Part shown: positions 55,999 through 64,000 of the stretch, piece by piece
How positions within the stretch are numbered: position 1 is the stretch's first letter
Layout of the letters: every line of letters starts with the position of its first letter
Source: Sphingomonas lacusdianchii
GTDB taxonomy: Bacteria; Pseudomonadota; Alphaproteobacteria; Sphingomonadales; Sphingomonadaceae
DNA length: 64,000 nt
Assembly (NCBI RefSeq): GCF_022664395.1
Contig: NZ_JAKRET010000013.1
Coordinates: 1-64,000, forward strand
Direction of reading: 5' to 3'
Program-made: the position numbers and the translations under genes
The notes under the pieces: generated by a model
The model's input: only the letters and a program-made list of their open reading frames with translations
Told to the model about the DNA's origin: nothing
Database searches by the model: none

Positions 55999-56027
55999 TT
56001 GACGGCCGCGCGGTGATAGCGCTACCA
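55999..56027 (+). promoter_or_regulatory. Promoter with xyl-box (XylR-type operator)
   Basis: TGATAGCGCTACCA at 56014-56027 fits the Caulobacter xyl-box consensus TGNTANCGNTANCA at every fixed position. The wider dyad GGTGATAGCG/CGCTACCACC is palindromic except one pair. A TTGACG at 55999-56004 lies just upstream, so the box would cover the -10 region of the TonB receptor promoter and a LacI-type repressor bound there would block it. Whether it also controls the divergent GH115 gene, whose start is about 190 bases away, is open. Confidence 0.7.
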
Positions 56028-56058
56028 CCACCAGATCATTCGTAGCGAATGGAGGCGA

Positions 56059-56072
56059 CCCCGAATTCGGGG
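56059..56072. promoter_or_regulatory. 14-bp perfect palindrome in the receptor leader
   Basis: CCCCGAATTCGGGG is fully self-complementary and lies 21 bases before the receptor ATG, upstream of the GGGAGAG RBS. It could be a second operator or a leader hairpin without loop; no family match is known to me. Confidence 0.35.
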
Positions 56073-56093
56073 CGCTGGTGTGGGAGAGTTGAG

Positions 56094-59000
56094 ATGTTGA
56101 CGAACACCCTGTTGCGCCGTGCCGGTACCGTGTCGGCGCTGCTGCTGGCCGGCACCGCCTGGCCCGCCCTCGCCCAGACCGCGACGACCGCCGCCAACGA
56201 ACCCCCGACCGCGCAGACGCAGGACGGTGCCGGCGCGACCCAGCCGACCGCGATCGATTCGACCGACCAGCCGCCGGCCGATCCGTCGCTGACCGGCAAT
56301 GACGAGATCGTCGTCACCGGCTACCGCGCCTCGCTGACCAGCCAGACCAATGCGAAGCGCAATTCGATCGGCTTTACCGACACGATCTTTGCCGAGGATA
56401 TCGGCAAGTTCCCCGACACCAACATCGCCGAATCGGTCAACCGCATCCCCGGCGTGACGATCAGCCGCGAAGTCACTGGCGAAGGCGCCAACGTCGCGAT
56501 CCGCGGTCTCGGCACCAACTTCACCCGCGTGCTGCTGAACGGCGCGCCGGTCGCGATCGCCTCGGTCCGCTTCGATGCGCAGAGCACCAATCGCGAGGTC
56601 GATCTCGACCTGATCCCGACCGAGCTGTTCACCCAGCTGACCGTCAGCAAGTCGCCGACCGCCAGCCAGATTGAGGGCGGCGCGGCCGGCACCGTCAACC
56701 TGCGCTCGGCGCGTCCCTTCGACAATCCCAAGCCGTACATCAGCTATGGCCTGCAAGGGTCGAAAGTCAGCAGCGCTGACAAATGGGGCTATCGCGGCCA
56801 TGTGCTCGCCAGCGCCACCTTTGGCGATTTCGGCATCCTTGTCGGCGGTGCGGCGGTGCATAACCAGTTCCGCGTCGACGGGTTCGAGACGATCGGCTGG
56901 ACCAACCCCAATCTGACCGCGGCACAGAGCAGCAGTTCCACGCGCAATGCGACCGGCGGCGGCAACTTCACCATTCCGGGCACCGTGCCCGCCAATGCCG
57001 GCAACGGGCTGATCCCCGGCACCGTCATCGACGAAGCGTTCCTGCTGCGCAACAATCCGGGCGCCACCATCCAGCAGATCGACAACGGGCTGCTCCCGCG
57101 TCTCGGTCGTCCGCGCACCGAGATCGGCGAGCGCACCCGCTATAACGGTCTCGTCAGCCTCGAATGGCGGCCGAGCGACGCGCTGCATTTCTATGTCGAC
57201 GGCATGTATGCCAAGCGCGATACCGAGTTTACCCGCAACGCGATGAACTGGGCGGTGCGCAACGGCGCGGCGATCCCGCTCAACACCACCTATGACAAGA
57301 CCGACTGCGCGGCCGGCTGCACCGTCACCGGCGGCACCTATGCCAATGCGCAGTTCTTCCTCGAATATCGTCCGTACAAGGATACGCAGGACTACTGGGG
57401 CGTGAACCCCGGCGTCGAATTCGTCGTCAACGATTTCATCAAGGGCGATCTGCAGGCGAATTATACGCAGAGCAATTTCCGCCGCGAAAGCCCGACCTTC
57501 CTCGTCATCACCCCGGCCAGCAGCGGCACGACCGTCACCTACAAGAATGACGGCGGCATCCCGTCGATCACCAGCAATATCGACCTGAACGATCCGCGCA
57601 ATTTCGGTTGGGCCGGCGGCGGTCGCGTCAACCTGAACGGCGAAGAGCGCCGGACCGAGACACGCGGTGTGCGCGGCAGCCTGTTGTTCGGCGACGATCA
57701 GCGCTTCAGTGTGCGGGTCGGCGGCGCGTATGACGATACGCAACGTCGCATCACCCCGTTCGACAACACCAATCCGTGGCAGGCCGCGATCTGCGGCAAC
57801 AATCCGAACGTCATCCTGCCGGGTCCGAACCGCCAGCCGCTGTGCGACGGCGCCAACCAGCCAGGAACGGTCGCGCCCAGCGGCTATCCCACCTATCCGG
57901 CCTATGGCACCGGCTTCACGGCGGGCGGCCAGCCGCTGGTCTATGGCGGGTCGCTGATCCCGACCGCCGCCGTTCCCTCGTTCCTGCTGCCCGGCGACAA
58001 CGGCTTCATCACCGTCGACTGGGCCAAGGTGAAGGCCGCGACCGGCTATGACCAGCTGCTCGCCGGCGCGACCGAAATCGGGTCGGGCAGCAGCGGCGCG
58101 AATGGCGGCCTCATCCGCGAAAAGGTCACCGGCACCTTTGTCGAGATGAACGACGTCATCGACATCGGCGACAACGACACGCTGCGGCTGAACGGCGGCC
58201 TGCGCTATGTCCGCACCGAACAGATTGTCGGCGGGCGCACCACCATTCCGAACCCGCTCAACACGCGGGGCGGCGTGACCTGCCCGGGCAGCAGCGCCAA
58301 CAACTTCGCGCTCGACGGGTCGTGCTACCCCGCGATCATCAACTTCACCGAGACGAACCGCCTCTATTCGAACTTCCTGCCCTCGGCGAGCGTCGCCTAC
58401 AGCTTCGGGCGCAAGGCGGTGGCGCGCGGCTCGATCTCGCGGACGATGACCCGGCCCGATCCGAACCAGCTGCTGCCGGGCGCCTCGTTCACCTCGCCCT
58501 CGGCCGATGTCGGCACGCTCGGCAACAATGCGCTCAGCCCGTACATCTCGGACAATATCGATCTCGGCTTCGAATATTATACCGGCGGCGAAGGCGTCAT
58601 CGCGTTCGCGGCGTTCCGCAAGTCGATCACGGGCTTCACCGTCAACGGCATCACCACCGTGCCCTTCTCGACGCTGGAACCGTTCGGCATCACCTTCGCC
58701 TCGCTGACCCAGGCGCAGCAACAGGCGCTGCTCGACCGGGCGCGCCCGGCGGGGATCGCTCCCGAAGCGGTACCGGTGCAGATCCAGCAACAGGTCAACG
58801 CCGACGGCAAGCTGAAGGTCAACGGTCTGGAATTCCAGATCACCCAGCCGCTCGACTTCCTGACCCGCTATATCGGCGTCGAGGGTTTCGGCGTGCAGGG
58901 CAATCTGACGCTGATCGACCAGCGCGGCGAGGGTCAGGGCGCGCCGGCGATCGCGCTGGGCGTCGCGCCGACCACCTATACGCTGACCGGCTATTATGAA

Positions 59001-59300
59001 GGCAACGGCCTGTCGGCCCGCCTGACCTATACCTATAACGAAGGGTCGCAGGGGTCGGGGCTGAACCAGAACGGCCTGCCCGCCGCCGCGATCTTCGGGC
59101 GCAGCTATGGCCAGCTCGACTTTTCGGGCAATCTCGACCTCGGGAAGATCCTCGGCAACGACTATCTGCCGACCGTCGTCGTCAACGTCATCAACATCAC
59201 CAAGGAAGCGCAGTCGAGCTACTTCCAGTTCCCCAACGCGACCTTCAACGAATATAATCCCGGCCGCACCTTGCTGGTCGGCGTGCGCGGGCGCTTCTGA
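56094..59300 (+). CDS. TonB-dependent receptor, probable xylo-oligosaccharide uptake
   Basis: 1068 residues. Signal peptide 1-27 (ending ALAQ), TonB-box-like DEIVVTGYRASL, and the carbohydrate-type plug with ESVNRIPGVTISREVTGEGANVAIRGLGTNFTRVLLNG (about residues 100-140). The barrel ends VGVRGRF. The plug signature is that of sugar-importing receptors of Caulobacter, Xanthomonas and sphingomonads. With a xyl-box in its promoter and a divergent GH115 glucuronidase, the likely ligands are decorated xylo-oligosaccharides (inference). The start at 56094 is supported by GGGAGAG; an in-frame ATG at 56049 lies before the palindrome and adds no signal. Confidence 0.9.
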   Translation: MLTNTLLRRAGTVSALLLAGTAWPALAQTATTAANEPPTAQTQDGAGATQPTAIDSTDQPPADPSLTGNDEIVVTGYRASLTSQTNAKRNSIGFTDTIFAEDIGKFPDTNIAESVNRIPGVTISREVTGEGANVAIRGLGTNFTRVLLNGAPVAIASVRFDAQSTNREVDLDLIPTELFTQLTVSKSPTASQIEGGAAGTVNLRSARPFDNPKPYISYGLQGSKVSSADKWGYRGHVLASATFGDFGILVGGAAVHNQFRVDGFETIGWTNPNLTAAQSSSSTRNATGGGNFTIPGTVPANAGNGLIPGTVIDEAFLLRNNPGATIQQIDNGLLPRLGRPRTEIGERTRYNGLVSLEWRPSDALHFYVDGMYAKRDTEFTRNAMNWAVRNGAAIPLNTTYDKTDCAAGCTVTGGTYANAQFFLEYRPYKDTQDYWGVNPGVEFVVNDFIKGDLQANYTQSNFRRESPTFLVITPASSGTTVTYKNDGGIPSITSNIDLNDPRNFGWAGGGRVNLNGEERRTETRGVRGSLLFGDDQRFSVRVGGAYDDTQRRITPFDNTNPWQAAICGNNPNVILPGPNRQPLCDGANQPGTVAPSGYPTYPAYGTGFTAGGQPLVYGGSLIPTAAVPSFLLPGDNGFITVDWAKVKAATGYDQLLAGATEIGSGSSGANGGLIREKVTGTFVEMNDVIDIGDNDTLRLNGGLRYVRTEQIVGGRTTIPNPLNTRGGVTCPGSSANNFALDGSCYPAIINFTETNRLYSNFLPSASVAYSFGRKAVARGSISRTMTRPDPNQLLPGASFTSPSADVGTLGNNALSPYISDNIDLGFEYYTGGEGVIAFAAFRKSITGFTVNGITTVPFSTLEPFGITFASLTQAQQQALLDRARPAGIAPEAVPVQIQQQVNADGKLKVNGLEFQITQPLDFLTRYIGVEGFGVQGNLTLIDQRGEGQGAPAIALGVAPTTYTLTGYYEGNGLSARLTYTYNEGSQGSGLNQNGLPAAAIFGRSYGQLDFSGNLDLGKILGNDYLPTVVVNVINITKEAQSSYFQFPNATFNEYNPGRTLLVGVRGRF

Positions 59301-59350
59301 TCCACTTGCGTGGAACCGGCACCGGCCCGCTCGAACCCTCCCCCAACTGA

Positions 59351-59387
59351 CGGGCGTGGCCGATCCCTCGGCCATGCCCGTTTCTTT
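59351..59387 (+). terminator. Rho-independent terminator after the receptor gene
   Basis: A 13-bp stem CGGGCGTGGCCGA / TCGGCCATGCCCG (one G-T pair) with loop TCCC is followed by TTTCTTT. Confidence 0.85.
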
Positions 59388-59428
59388 GCTTGACGTCGCC
59401 GCCCGGTTCGCCGCACCGCAGCACCGTC

Positions 59429-59788
59429 ATGACCAACCGCATCGATCCGCCGCGCGCCGGACGGCGCAACCGTCGCGACACGCTCGACGAGCGAACCTGC
59501 CAGATGATCTGTCCGATCGCCGCGGCGATGGTCGGCGTCTGCCTGACCGGCATCGGCCTGCTGCATGTCACCATCACCTTCCGCGCGCGCCAGACCATCG
59601 CCGACGACCTGTTGTCGATCGACGCGCTGATCTTCCTGATCGCGACGCTCAGTTCCTATTTCGCGTTGCGCGTCCAGGGCGTGCGCCGGCTCCACTGGCT
59701 GGAGCGGATCGCCGATGCGACCTTCATCAGTGCGATGCTGCTGCTGACCGCGGCCTGCTTCCTCATCACCTACTCGCTCAATCGATAG
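59429..59788 (+). CDS. Small three-helix membrane protein, hypothetical
   Basis: 119 residues. A basic N-terminus (NRIDPPRAGRRNRRD) precedes three hydrophobic helices (MICPIAAAMVGVCLTGIGLLHV, LLSIDALIFLIATLSSYFAL, ATFISAMLLLTAACFLITYS). No known family is recognised. The start at 59429 was chosen over 59390 because the latter lies almost in the preceding terminator, but neither has a strong RBS. It stands alone between the receptor and the DUF2147 gene. Confidence 0.6.
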   Translation: MTNRIDPPRAGRRNRRDTLDERTCQMICPIAAAMVGVCLTGIGLLHVTITFRARQTIADDLLSIDALIFLIATLSSYFALRVQGVRRLHWLERIADATFISAMLLLTAACFLITYSLNR

Positions 59789-59854
59789 AAGATTACCGAT
59801 TGTTCAGCGCGCGCTGAACGCCCGGCAAGAATGCGGCGGCTACATCCCCCGATC

Positions 59855-60286
59855 ATGAAGGGGATGCGGGCGATGCGCACATGGTTGGCGATACTGGCGG
59901 CGACACTCGCCGTGCCGGCAGCGGCGGCGGAGGCGACCGCCCCGGCCGGGCTGTGGATCAGCCCGCACCATGACGTGGCGGTGCGCACCGCCGCCTGTGG
60001 CAGCCGGCTGTGCGGCTGGGTCGTCTGGGCCAGTCCCACCGCCCAGGCCGATGCCCGCGCCGGCGGTACCGACCGGCTGATCGGCACCGAACTGCTCGAA
60101 GATTATGCCGCCACCGGCAACGGCGCATGGGCGGGCACGGTGTTCGTCCCCGATATGAGCCGGCGCTTTTCGTCGCGGATCGAACTTCCCTCCGCCGACA
60201 GCCTGCAGATCCGCGGCTGCCTGATCGGCGACATGCTGTGCCGGACCCAGCGCTGGACCCGCATCGCCCAGGTGCCGCATGGCTGA
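59855..60286 (+). CDS. DUF2147 domain protein, exported
   Basis: About 143 residues. Signal peptide with TWLAILAATLAVPAAAAEA, then the DUF2147 core: GLWISPHHDVAVRTAACGSRLCGWVVWA, LIGTELLEDYA, GTVFVPDMSRRFSSRIELPSADSLQIRGCLIGDMLCRTQRWTR. The two CGSRLCG cysteines and the later CLIG/LCR pair are typical. Function is unknown; the family is a small periplasmic beta-barrel. Starts at 59855, 59864 or 59873 are possible, and AAGGGG favours 59873. Its end overlaps the mprF start by 8 bases, so the two are translationally coupled. Confidence 0.8.
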   Translation: MKGMRAMRTWLAILAATLAVPAAAAEATAPAGLWISPHHDVAVRTAACGSRLCGWVVWASPTAQADARAGGTDRLIGTELLEDYAATGNGAWAGTVFVPDMSRRFSSRIELPSADSLQIRGCLIGDMLCRTQRWTRIAQVPHG

Positions 60287-62900
60287 GCTGCGCCGCTGGA
60301 TCGAACGCTATCGCACCCCCCTCGGCGTCCTGATCGTCCTCGCGCTGATCGGGCTCGGTTTCGCCGCGCTCGAACATCTGACGCAGGAGGTGCGCTTCGC
60401 CGATGTCCGCGCGGCGATGCACGCGCTGTCGCCGCACCGGATCGTGCTGGCGTTGCTGGCGACGGCGGGCAGCTATCTGGCGCTGACCTTTTACGACCTG
60501 CTCGCCCTGCGCGTCATCGGCCGCCCGCTGCCATGGCGCACCGCCGCGCTCGCCTCCTTCACCAGCTATACGCTCAGCCACAATCTCGGCCTCGCGCTGC
60601 TGACCGGCGGGTCGGCGCGCTACCGCATCTATACCGCCGCCGGGCTCGACGGCCCCGATGTCGCGCGCGTCGTCGCGATCGCCAGCGGCACCTTCTGGGC
60701 CGGGGTCGTCAGCGTCACCGGCGCGGCGCTGCTGCTCCACCACGGCCCGCTCGATCTGGTCGGACTGAAGCTGAGCGCCATGCAGGTCGCGCTCGCCGGC
60801 TGGACGATCGCCATCCTCGCCATCGCCTCGCTCGCCGCCTGCGCACTGGTCCGCAGCCCGATCCGCCTGTTCGGCTTCACCCTCCCCCTGCCGACGCCGA
60901 CGCAACTGTTTTTACAGATCGCCATTGCGCTGATCGACATCAGCTTCGCCAGCGCCGCGCTGTTCGTGCTGATCCCCGGCGCGACCCCGGCGCTGCTCCC
61001 CGCCTTCATCCTCGCCTATGCGCTCGGCATCGTCGCGGCGGTTGTCACCCATGTCCCGGGCGGCATCGGCGTGTTCGAGGCGGTGGTGCTGGCGGTCGTC
61101 CCCGCCGGTCGCGCGACGCTGTTCGCGGCGCTGATCGCCTATCGCGTGCTCTATTACCTGTTGCCGCTCGCGCTCGGCATCCTCGTGCTGGCATGGCATG
61201 AGGGCGCACGGCAGCGGCGGCGCTCGGTCCGTTTCCTGTCGGGCGTGCGCGCGGTCGCCACCGGCGTCGCCCCGCTCGCCTTGAGCGCCGCGACCTTCAC
61301 CACCGGCGCGATGCTGCTGCTGTCGGGATCGCTCCCCTCGGTCCGTGCGCGCATGGGCGACCTCGCCGCGATCCTGCCGCTGCCGATGATCGAGGCGAGC
61401 AGCATCGCCGCCAGCCTGACCGGCACCGGCCTGTTGCTGCTGGCCCCGGCCCTGTATCGCCGGCTCGACGGGGCGTTCGTCGCCGCCCGTGGATTGCTGA
61501 TCGTCGGTGCGTTCTTCTCGATCGGCAAGGGGCTGGATTATGAGGAAGCGACGATCTGCCTGACCGTCGCCGCGTTGTTGCAATGGACGCGCAGCGCCTT
61601 CTACCGCCGCACGACGCTGACCAGCCAGCCGATCGGCCCCGGCTGGATCGCGTCGGTCGCGGCGGTCATCGCGCTGACCATCTGGGCGGGCTTCTTCGCC
61701 TATCGCCACGTGCCCTATTCCAAAAATCTGTGGTGGAAATTCGCGCTGCACAGCGATGCGCCCCGCTTCCTGCGTGCGTCGCTGGGGGTGATCGTCATGC
61801 TGGGCGGGGCCTGTATCTGGCGGCTGATGGCACCGACCGCCGCCCCGCTGCGTGCCGCGCCCTCCGCCATCGACGCCGCCAGCGTCCGCCGCATCCTGAA
61901 CGCCGCCAACCGCACCGATGCGATGCTCGCGCTGACCGGCGACAAACGCTTCCTGCTGTCGCAGGCGGGCGACGCCTTCGTCATGTATCAGCTGTACGGC
62001 GCCAGCTGGATCGTGATGGGCGATCCGGTCGGCCCGCGTGAGGCATGGGGCGAATTGCTGTGGAACCTGCGCGATCTCGCCGACCGCGAACAGGGGCGGC
62101 TGCTGCTCTACGAAGTCTCTTCCCCCGTCCTCGACATCGCGATCGGCATGGGGCTGAACATCGTCAAATATGGCGAGGATGCGGTGGTCGACCTGACCCG
62201 CTTCACCCTCGACACGCCCCGGCTGCGCGCGCTGCGCAAGTCCGAACGCGCCGTCGCACGCAAGGGCGCGACGCTGCACATCGTCGCCGCCACCGAACTC
62301 GGCACCATCATCGACGAGCTCGAAAGCGTGTCCGACGAATGGTTGATGGCCAAGGCGCAGCGCGAAAAGGGCTTCAGCCTCGGCCATTTCGATCGCGCCT
62401 ATCTCAGCCATTTCGACGTGGCGGTGGTGACGATCGACGACCGCATCGTCGCCTTCGCTAATCTGTGGCTGACCGCGTCGAAGAACGAAGCCTCGGTCGA
62501 CCTGATGCGCCATCGCAGCGACGCCCCGCCGGGAACGATGGATTTCCTGCTCGTCAACCTGATGCTGTGGGCGCAGGCACAGGACTATGCCCGCTTCTCG
62601 CTCGGCATGGCGCCGCTGTCGGGGATCGAGGATCGCCGCCTCGCCCCCGCCTGGGCCAAGGCGGCGGCATTCATCTTCCGCCATGGCGAGCGTTTCTACG
62701 GCTTCCGGGGTCTGCGGACCTACAAGGAGAAGTTCGCCCCCGGCTGGGAGCCGCGCTACATCGCCGGCCCCGGCGGCATCGGCCTGTTGCAGGGGTTGCG
62801 CGACCTGTCCCGCCTGATCGGCCGGCCGCAGCCCGCCCAATATCTGCCCCCCGCCCCCGCGTCCGCCGCCCCCACGGACGAAGCGAAAGTCCATCCATGA
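60279..62900 (+). CDS. mprF: Lysyl-phosphatidylglycerol synthase/flippase MprF-like
   Basis: 873 residues. The N-terminal two-thirds is polytopic, with the flippase-type UPF0104 segment (FTSYTLSHNLGLALLTGGSARYRIYTAAGL and VTHVPGGIGVFEAVVLAVVPAG). The C-terminal DUF2156 GNAT-like synthase domain (about 560-850) has GDKRFLLSQAGDAFVMYQLYGASWIVMGDPVG, ESVSDEWLMAKAQREKGFSLG and FYGFRGLRTYKEKFAPGWEPRYI. MprF transfers an aminoacyl group (usually Lys) from tRNA to phosphatidylglycerol and flips the product, lowering surface charge and susceptibility to cationic peptides. It is coupled to the DUF2147 gene upstream and a VirJ/AcvB-type gene downstream. Confidence 0.92.
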   Translation: MAELRRWIERYRTPLGVLIVLALIGLGFAALEHLTQEVRFADVRAAMHALSPHRIVLALLATAGSYLALTFYDLLALRVIGRPLPWRTAALASFTSYTLSHNLGLALLTGGSARYRIYTAAGLDGPDVARVVAIASGTFWAGVVSVTGAALLLHHGPLDLVGLKLSAMQVALAGWTIAILAIASLAACALVRSPIRLFGFTLPLPTPTQLFLQIAIALIDISFASAALFVLIPGATPALLPAFILAYALGIVAAVVTHVPGGIGVFEAVVLAVVPAGRATLFAALIAYRVLYYLLPLALGILVLAWHEGARQRRRSVRFLSGVRAVATGVAPLALSAATFTTGAMLLLSGSLPSVRARMGDLAAILPLPMIEASSIAASLTGTGLLLLAPALYRRLDGAFVAARGLLIVGAFFSIGKGLDYEEATICLTVAALLQWTRSAFYRRTTLTSQPIGPGWIASVAAVIALTIWAGFFAYRHVPYSKNLWWKFALHSDAPRFLRASLGVIVMLGGACIWRLMAPTAAPLRAAPSAIDAASVRRILNAANRTDAMLALTGDKRFLLSQAGDAFVMYQLYGASWIVMGDPVGPREAWGELLWNLRDLADREQGRLLLYEVSSPVLDIAIGMGLNIVKYGEDAVVDLTRFTLDTPRLRALRKSERAVARKGATLHIVAATELGTIIDELESVSDEWLMAKAQREKGFSLGHFDRAYLSHFDVAVVTIDDRIVAFANLWLTASKNEASVDLMRHRSDAPPGTMDFLLVNLMLWAQAQDYARFSLGMAPLSGIEDRRLAPAWAKAAAFIFRHGERFYGFRGLRTYKEKFAPGWEPRYIAGPGGIGLLQGLRDLSRLIGRPQPAQYLPPAPASAAPTDEAKVHP

Positions 62901-63649
62901 CCCTGTCGCCCCGCGCCCGCCGCCGCCACCGCCTGCGCCGCCGGATCGGCATCGGCGCGCTGCTTGCCGGGCTGCTGATGCTGCTCGCCCTCGCCGCGCC
63001 CGCCCTTCACCTGATCGATACCCAGTCGATCCGCTTCTTTCAGGGGCGCAAGCATCCAGACGTCGTCGCGGTCTATTTCTCGGGCGACATGGGGCTGCGC
63101 TTCGGCATGGGCAGCAAGGTCGTTCCCGCGCTCGCCGCGCACGGCATTCCGGTGATCGGGGTCAGCTCGCCGGTCAATTTCGGCACGACGCGCAGCCGGG
63201 CACAGGCCGATGCGATCGTGACCGGCGCGATCCGTACCGCGCTGGCGCAGACCGGCGCGCGCCGGGTGATCCTGATGGGCCAGTCGTTCGGCGCCGATAT
63301 CGTCTCGGCGATCGCCCCCGACCTGCCCGTCGACCTGCGGGCGAAGGTCGCGGCGATCAACGTCGTCGTGCCGGCGCAGACGGTGTTCTTCCGCTCCGAC
63401 CCGACCGGCATCCTCTATCACGGCACCCCCGACGCCCGTCCCGAAGCAGGGATGCGCGCGCTGCATTGGGCGCCGGTCATCTGCATCTATGGCCGGCAGG
63501 AAACCGAAAGCCTGTGCCCGACCCTACGTGGCAGCGGCGCGCAGGTTGTCGGCCTGCCCGGCGGCCATTTTCTGCGCAACGACGACCAGCTGCTGATCGC
63601 GACCATCCTCGCCACGCTGCGCACCGCCGATCCATCGATCCTGACGTGA
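62897..63649 (+). CDS. VirJ/AcvB-family alpha/beta hydrolase
   Basis: 250 residues. An N-terminal signal or anchor helix (IGIGALLAGLLMLLALAAPALHL) precedes the VirJ domain: VVAVYFSGDMGLR, GIPVIGVSSPVNFGTTRS, the nucleophile Ser130 in LMGQSFGADIV and the base His224 in LPGGHFLRND. In Agrobacterium and Rhizobium the AcvB protein next to lpiA/mprF hydrolyses lysyl-phosphatidylglycerol; this ATGA overlap with mprF (62897-62900) is the same arrangement, so the protein probably reverses the MprF reaction in the periplasm. It corresponds in length to the single VirJ domain rather than the two-domain AcvB. Confidence 0.85.
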   Translation: MTLSPRARRRHRLRRRIGIGALLAGLLMLLALAAPALHLIDTQSIRFFQGRKHPDVVAVYFSGDMGLRFGMGSKVVPALAAHGIPVIGVSSPVNFGTTRSRAQADAIVTGAIRTALAQTGARRVILMGQSFGADIVSAIAPDLPVDLRAKVAAINVVVPAQTVFFRSDPTGILYHGTPDARPEAGMRALHWAPVICIYGRQETESLCPTLRGSGAQVVGLPGGHFLRNDDQLLIATILATLRTADPSILT

Positions 63650-63668
63650 AGAATTTGCCGCGCCACCC

Positions 63669-63697
63669 TTGAACCGGACACTTTGTCCGCTTATTGT
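63669..63697 (+). promoter_or_regulatory. Promoter with operator-like palindrome
   Basis: TTGAAC (63669-63674), a 17-base spacer and TATTGT (63692-63697) form a plausible sigma-70-type promoter. The spacer contains CGGACA-CTT-TGTCCG (63675-63689), a perfect 6-bp dyad exactly between the hexamers, the classic place for TetR- or MarR-type repression of an efflux operon. Confidence 0.55.
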
Positions 63698-63718
63698 GCA
63701 CCGCAGCGGGCCAAGCGG

Positions 63719-63740
63719 CGTTCCGCGACTCTTCGGAACG
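63719..63740. promoter_or_regulatory. Inverted repeat in the leader of the EmrA-like gene
   Basis: CGTTCCG and CGGAACG, separated by 8 bases, end 7 bases before the ATG and cover the only RBS-like GGA. It can form an RNA stem that would hide the start region, or be a second operator. Confidence 0.4.
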
Positions 63741-63747
63741 ACGACGC

Positions 63748-64000
63748 ATGACCGACCAGCAGCCCAGTGAAGCGCCTGCCCTTGTGCAGGACGAACCCGC
63801 CCCGACCCGCAAGAACGGCCGGGCGAAGCTCATCCTGCTCCTCCTGCTCGTCGTCACATTGGTCGGCGGCATCTGGTGGTACGTAGATTACCAGAACCAC
63901 GGCAAATTTCTGGAGGAGACCAACGACGCGACCGTGCAGGCCGATATGGTCACGATCGCGCCGCGCGTGTCGGGCTATGTCGCAGAGGTGCTGGTCGCCG
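63748..64000 (+). CDS. EmrA/HlyD-family membrane fusion protein, N-terminal part
   Basis: 84 codons before the window ends. A polar N-terminus (MTDQQPSEAPALVQDEPAP) is followed by one transmembrane helix (AKLILLLLLVVTLVGGIWWYVDY). The start of the periplasmic domain, DATVQADMVTIAPRVSGYVAEVLV, is the EmrA-type lipoyl/barrel-sandwich signature. EmrA joins an inner-membrane MFS pump (EmrB) to an outer-membrane channel for drug efflux, so an emrB-like gene is expected just beyond the window. The promoter upstream carries an operator-like palindrome. Confidence 0.85.
   Translation, partial: MTDQQPSEAPALVQDEPAPTRKNGRAKLILLLLLVVTLVGGIWWYVDYQNHGKFLEETNDATVQADMVTIAPRVSGYVAEVLVA

Noticed and set aside
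56022..59375. Open frame of 1117 codons on the minus strand
   Set aside because: It lies entirely opposite the TonB receptor gene, has Arg/Asp/Ala-rich low-information composition and no family match. It is a codon-bias shadow, like those opposite the M3, gyrB, S8 and GH115 genes.

Overview
The window is chromosomal DNA of a high-GC alphaproteobacterium, most likely a sphingomonad (Sphingomonas or a close relative). The evidence is four large TonB-dependent receptors, a 17-kDa-antigen-like glycine-zipper protein, an EcfG-type general stress promoter followed by CsbD, PhnA-like and entericidin genes, a PiuC/Fiu iron pair, and REP-like palindromes of the form GTACCCCGG...CCGGGGTCC. There are no rRNA, tRNA or CRISPR features. 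Coding density is high, and nearly all long antisense reading frames are codon-bias shadows.

Layout. 1-570: the 5' end of an IS110-type transposase gene (minus strand, running off the window) abuts a 5'-truncated IS5-family transposase. 743-7709: TonB receptor, exported M20 amidohydrolase, LysR regulator and convergent dicarboxylate/amino-acid symporter. 7772-11681: ModA-like binding protein, MHS-type MFS symporter (4-bp overlap) and OprP-like porin, divergent from the symporter across a perfect palindrome of LysR-box type. 11693-19213: DHA2 efflux pump, two exported oligopeptide-degrading peptidases (S9 and M3), a DUF1080 protein and PiuC. 19230-21596: catecholate-siderophore-type receptor with a Fur-box-like site.

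21597-30635 is the most distinctive part. A roughly 40% GC intergenic region with several hairpins leads into three tandem paralogous subtilisin/kexin-like proteases. Each has an S8 domain, a P-domain and C-terminal RTX repeats, and none has an N-terminal signal peptide, which points to type I secretion. The third copy is frameshifted inside the RTX repeats. A small I78-family peptidase inhibitor, also without a signal peptide, follows. I read this as a secreted-protease array with a cytoplasmic self-protection gene.

30748-36275: small regulators and membrane proteins, then an envelope/general-stress block behind an EcfG-like promoter (lipoprotein, CsbD/DUF883-like, triple-PAS LuxR regulator, CsbD, PhnA-like membrane protein, entericidin). 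36345-46087: ligase-associated DEXH helicase, gyrB, glycine-zipper protein, TonB receptor and era, with REP clusters between genes. 46240-59300: hemicellulose-related genes (GH51 arabinofuranosidase, GH115 alpha-glucuronidase, TonB receptor with a perfect match to the Caulobacter xyl-box), interrupted by a glycosyltransferase, a sulfotransferase-like protein, a polytopic membrane protein and a Pit phosphate transporter. 59429-64000: small membrane protein, DUF2147 protein, an overlapping mprF-acvB/virJ-type pair for lysyl-phosphatidylglycerol metabolism, and the start of an EmrA/HlyD-type membrane fusion protein with a palindrome between its promoter hexamers.

All functions are inferred by reading the sequences. 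No database search was run.
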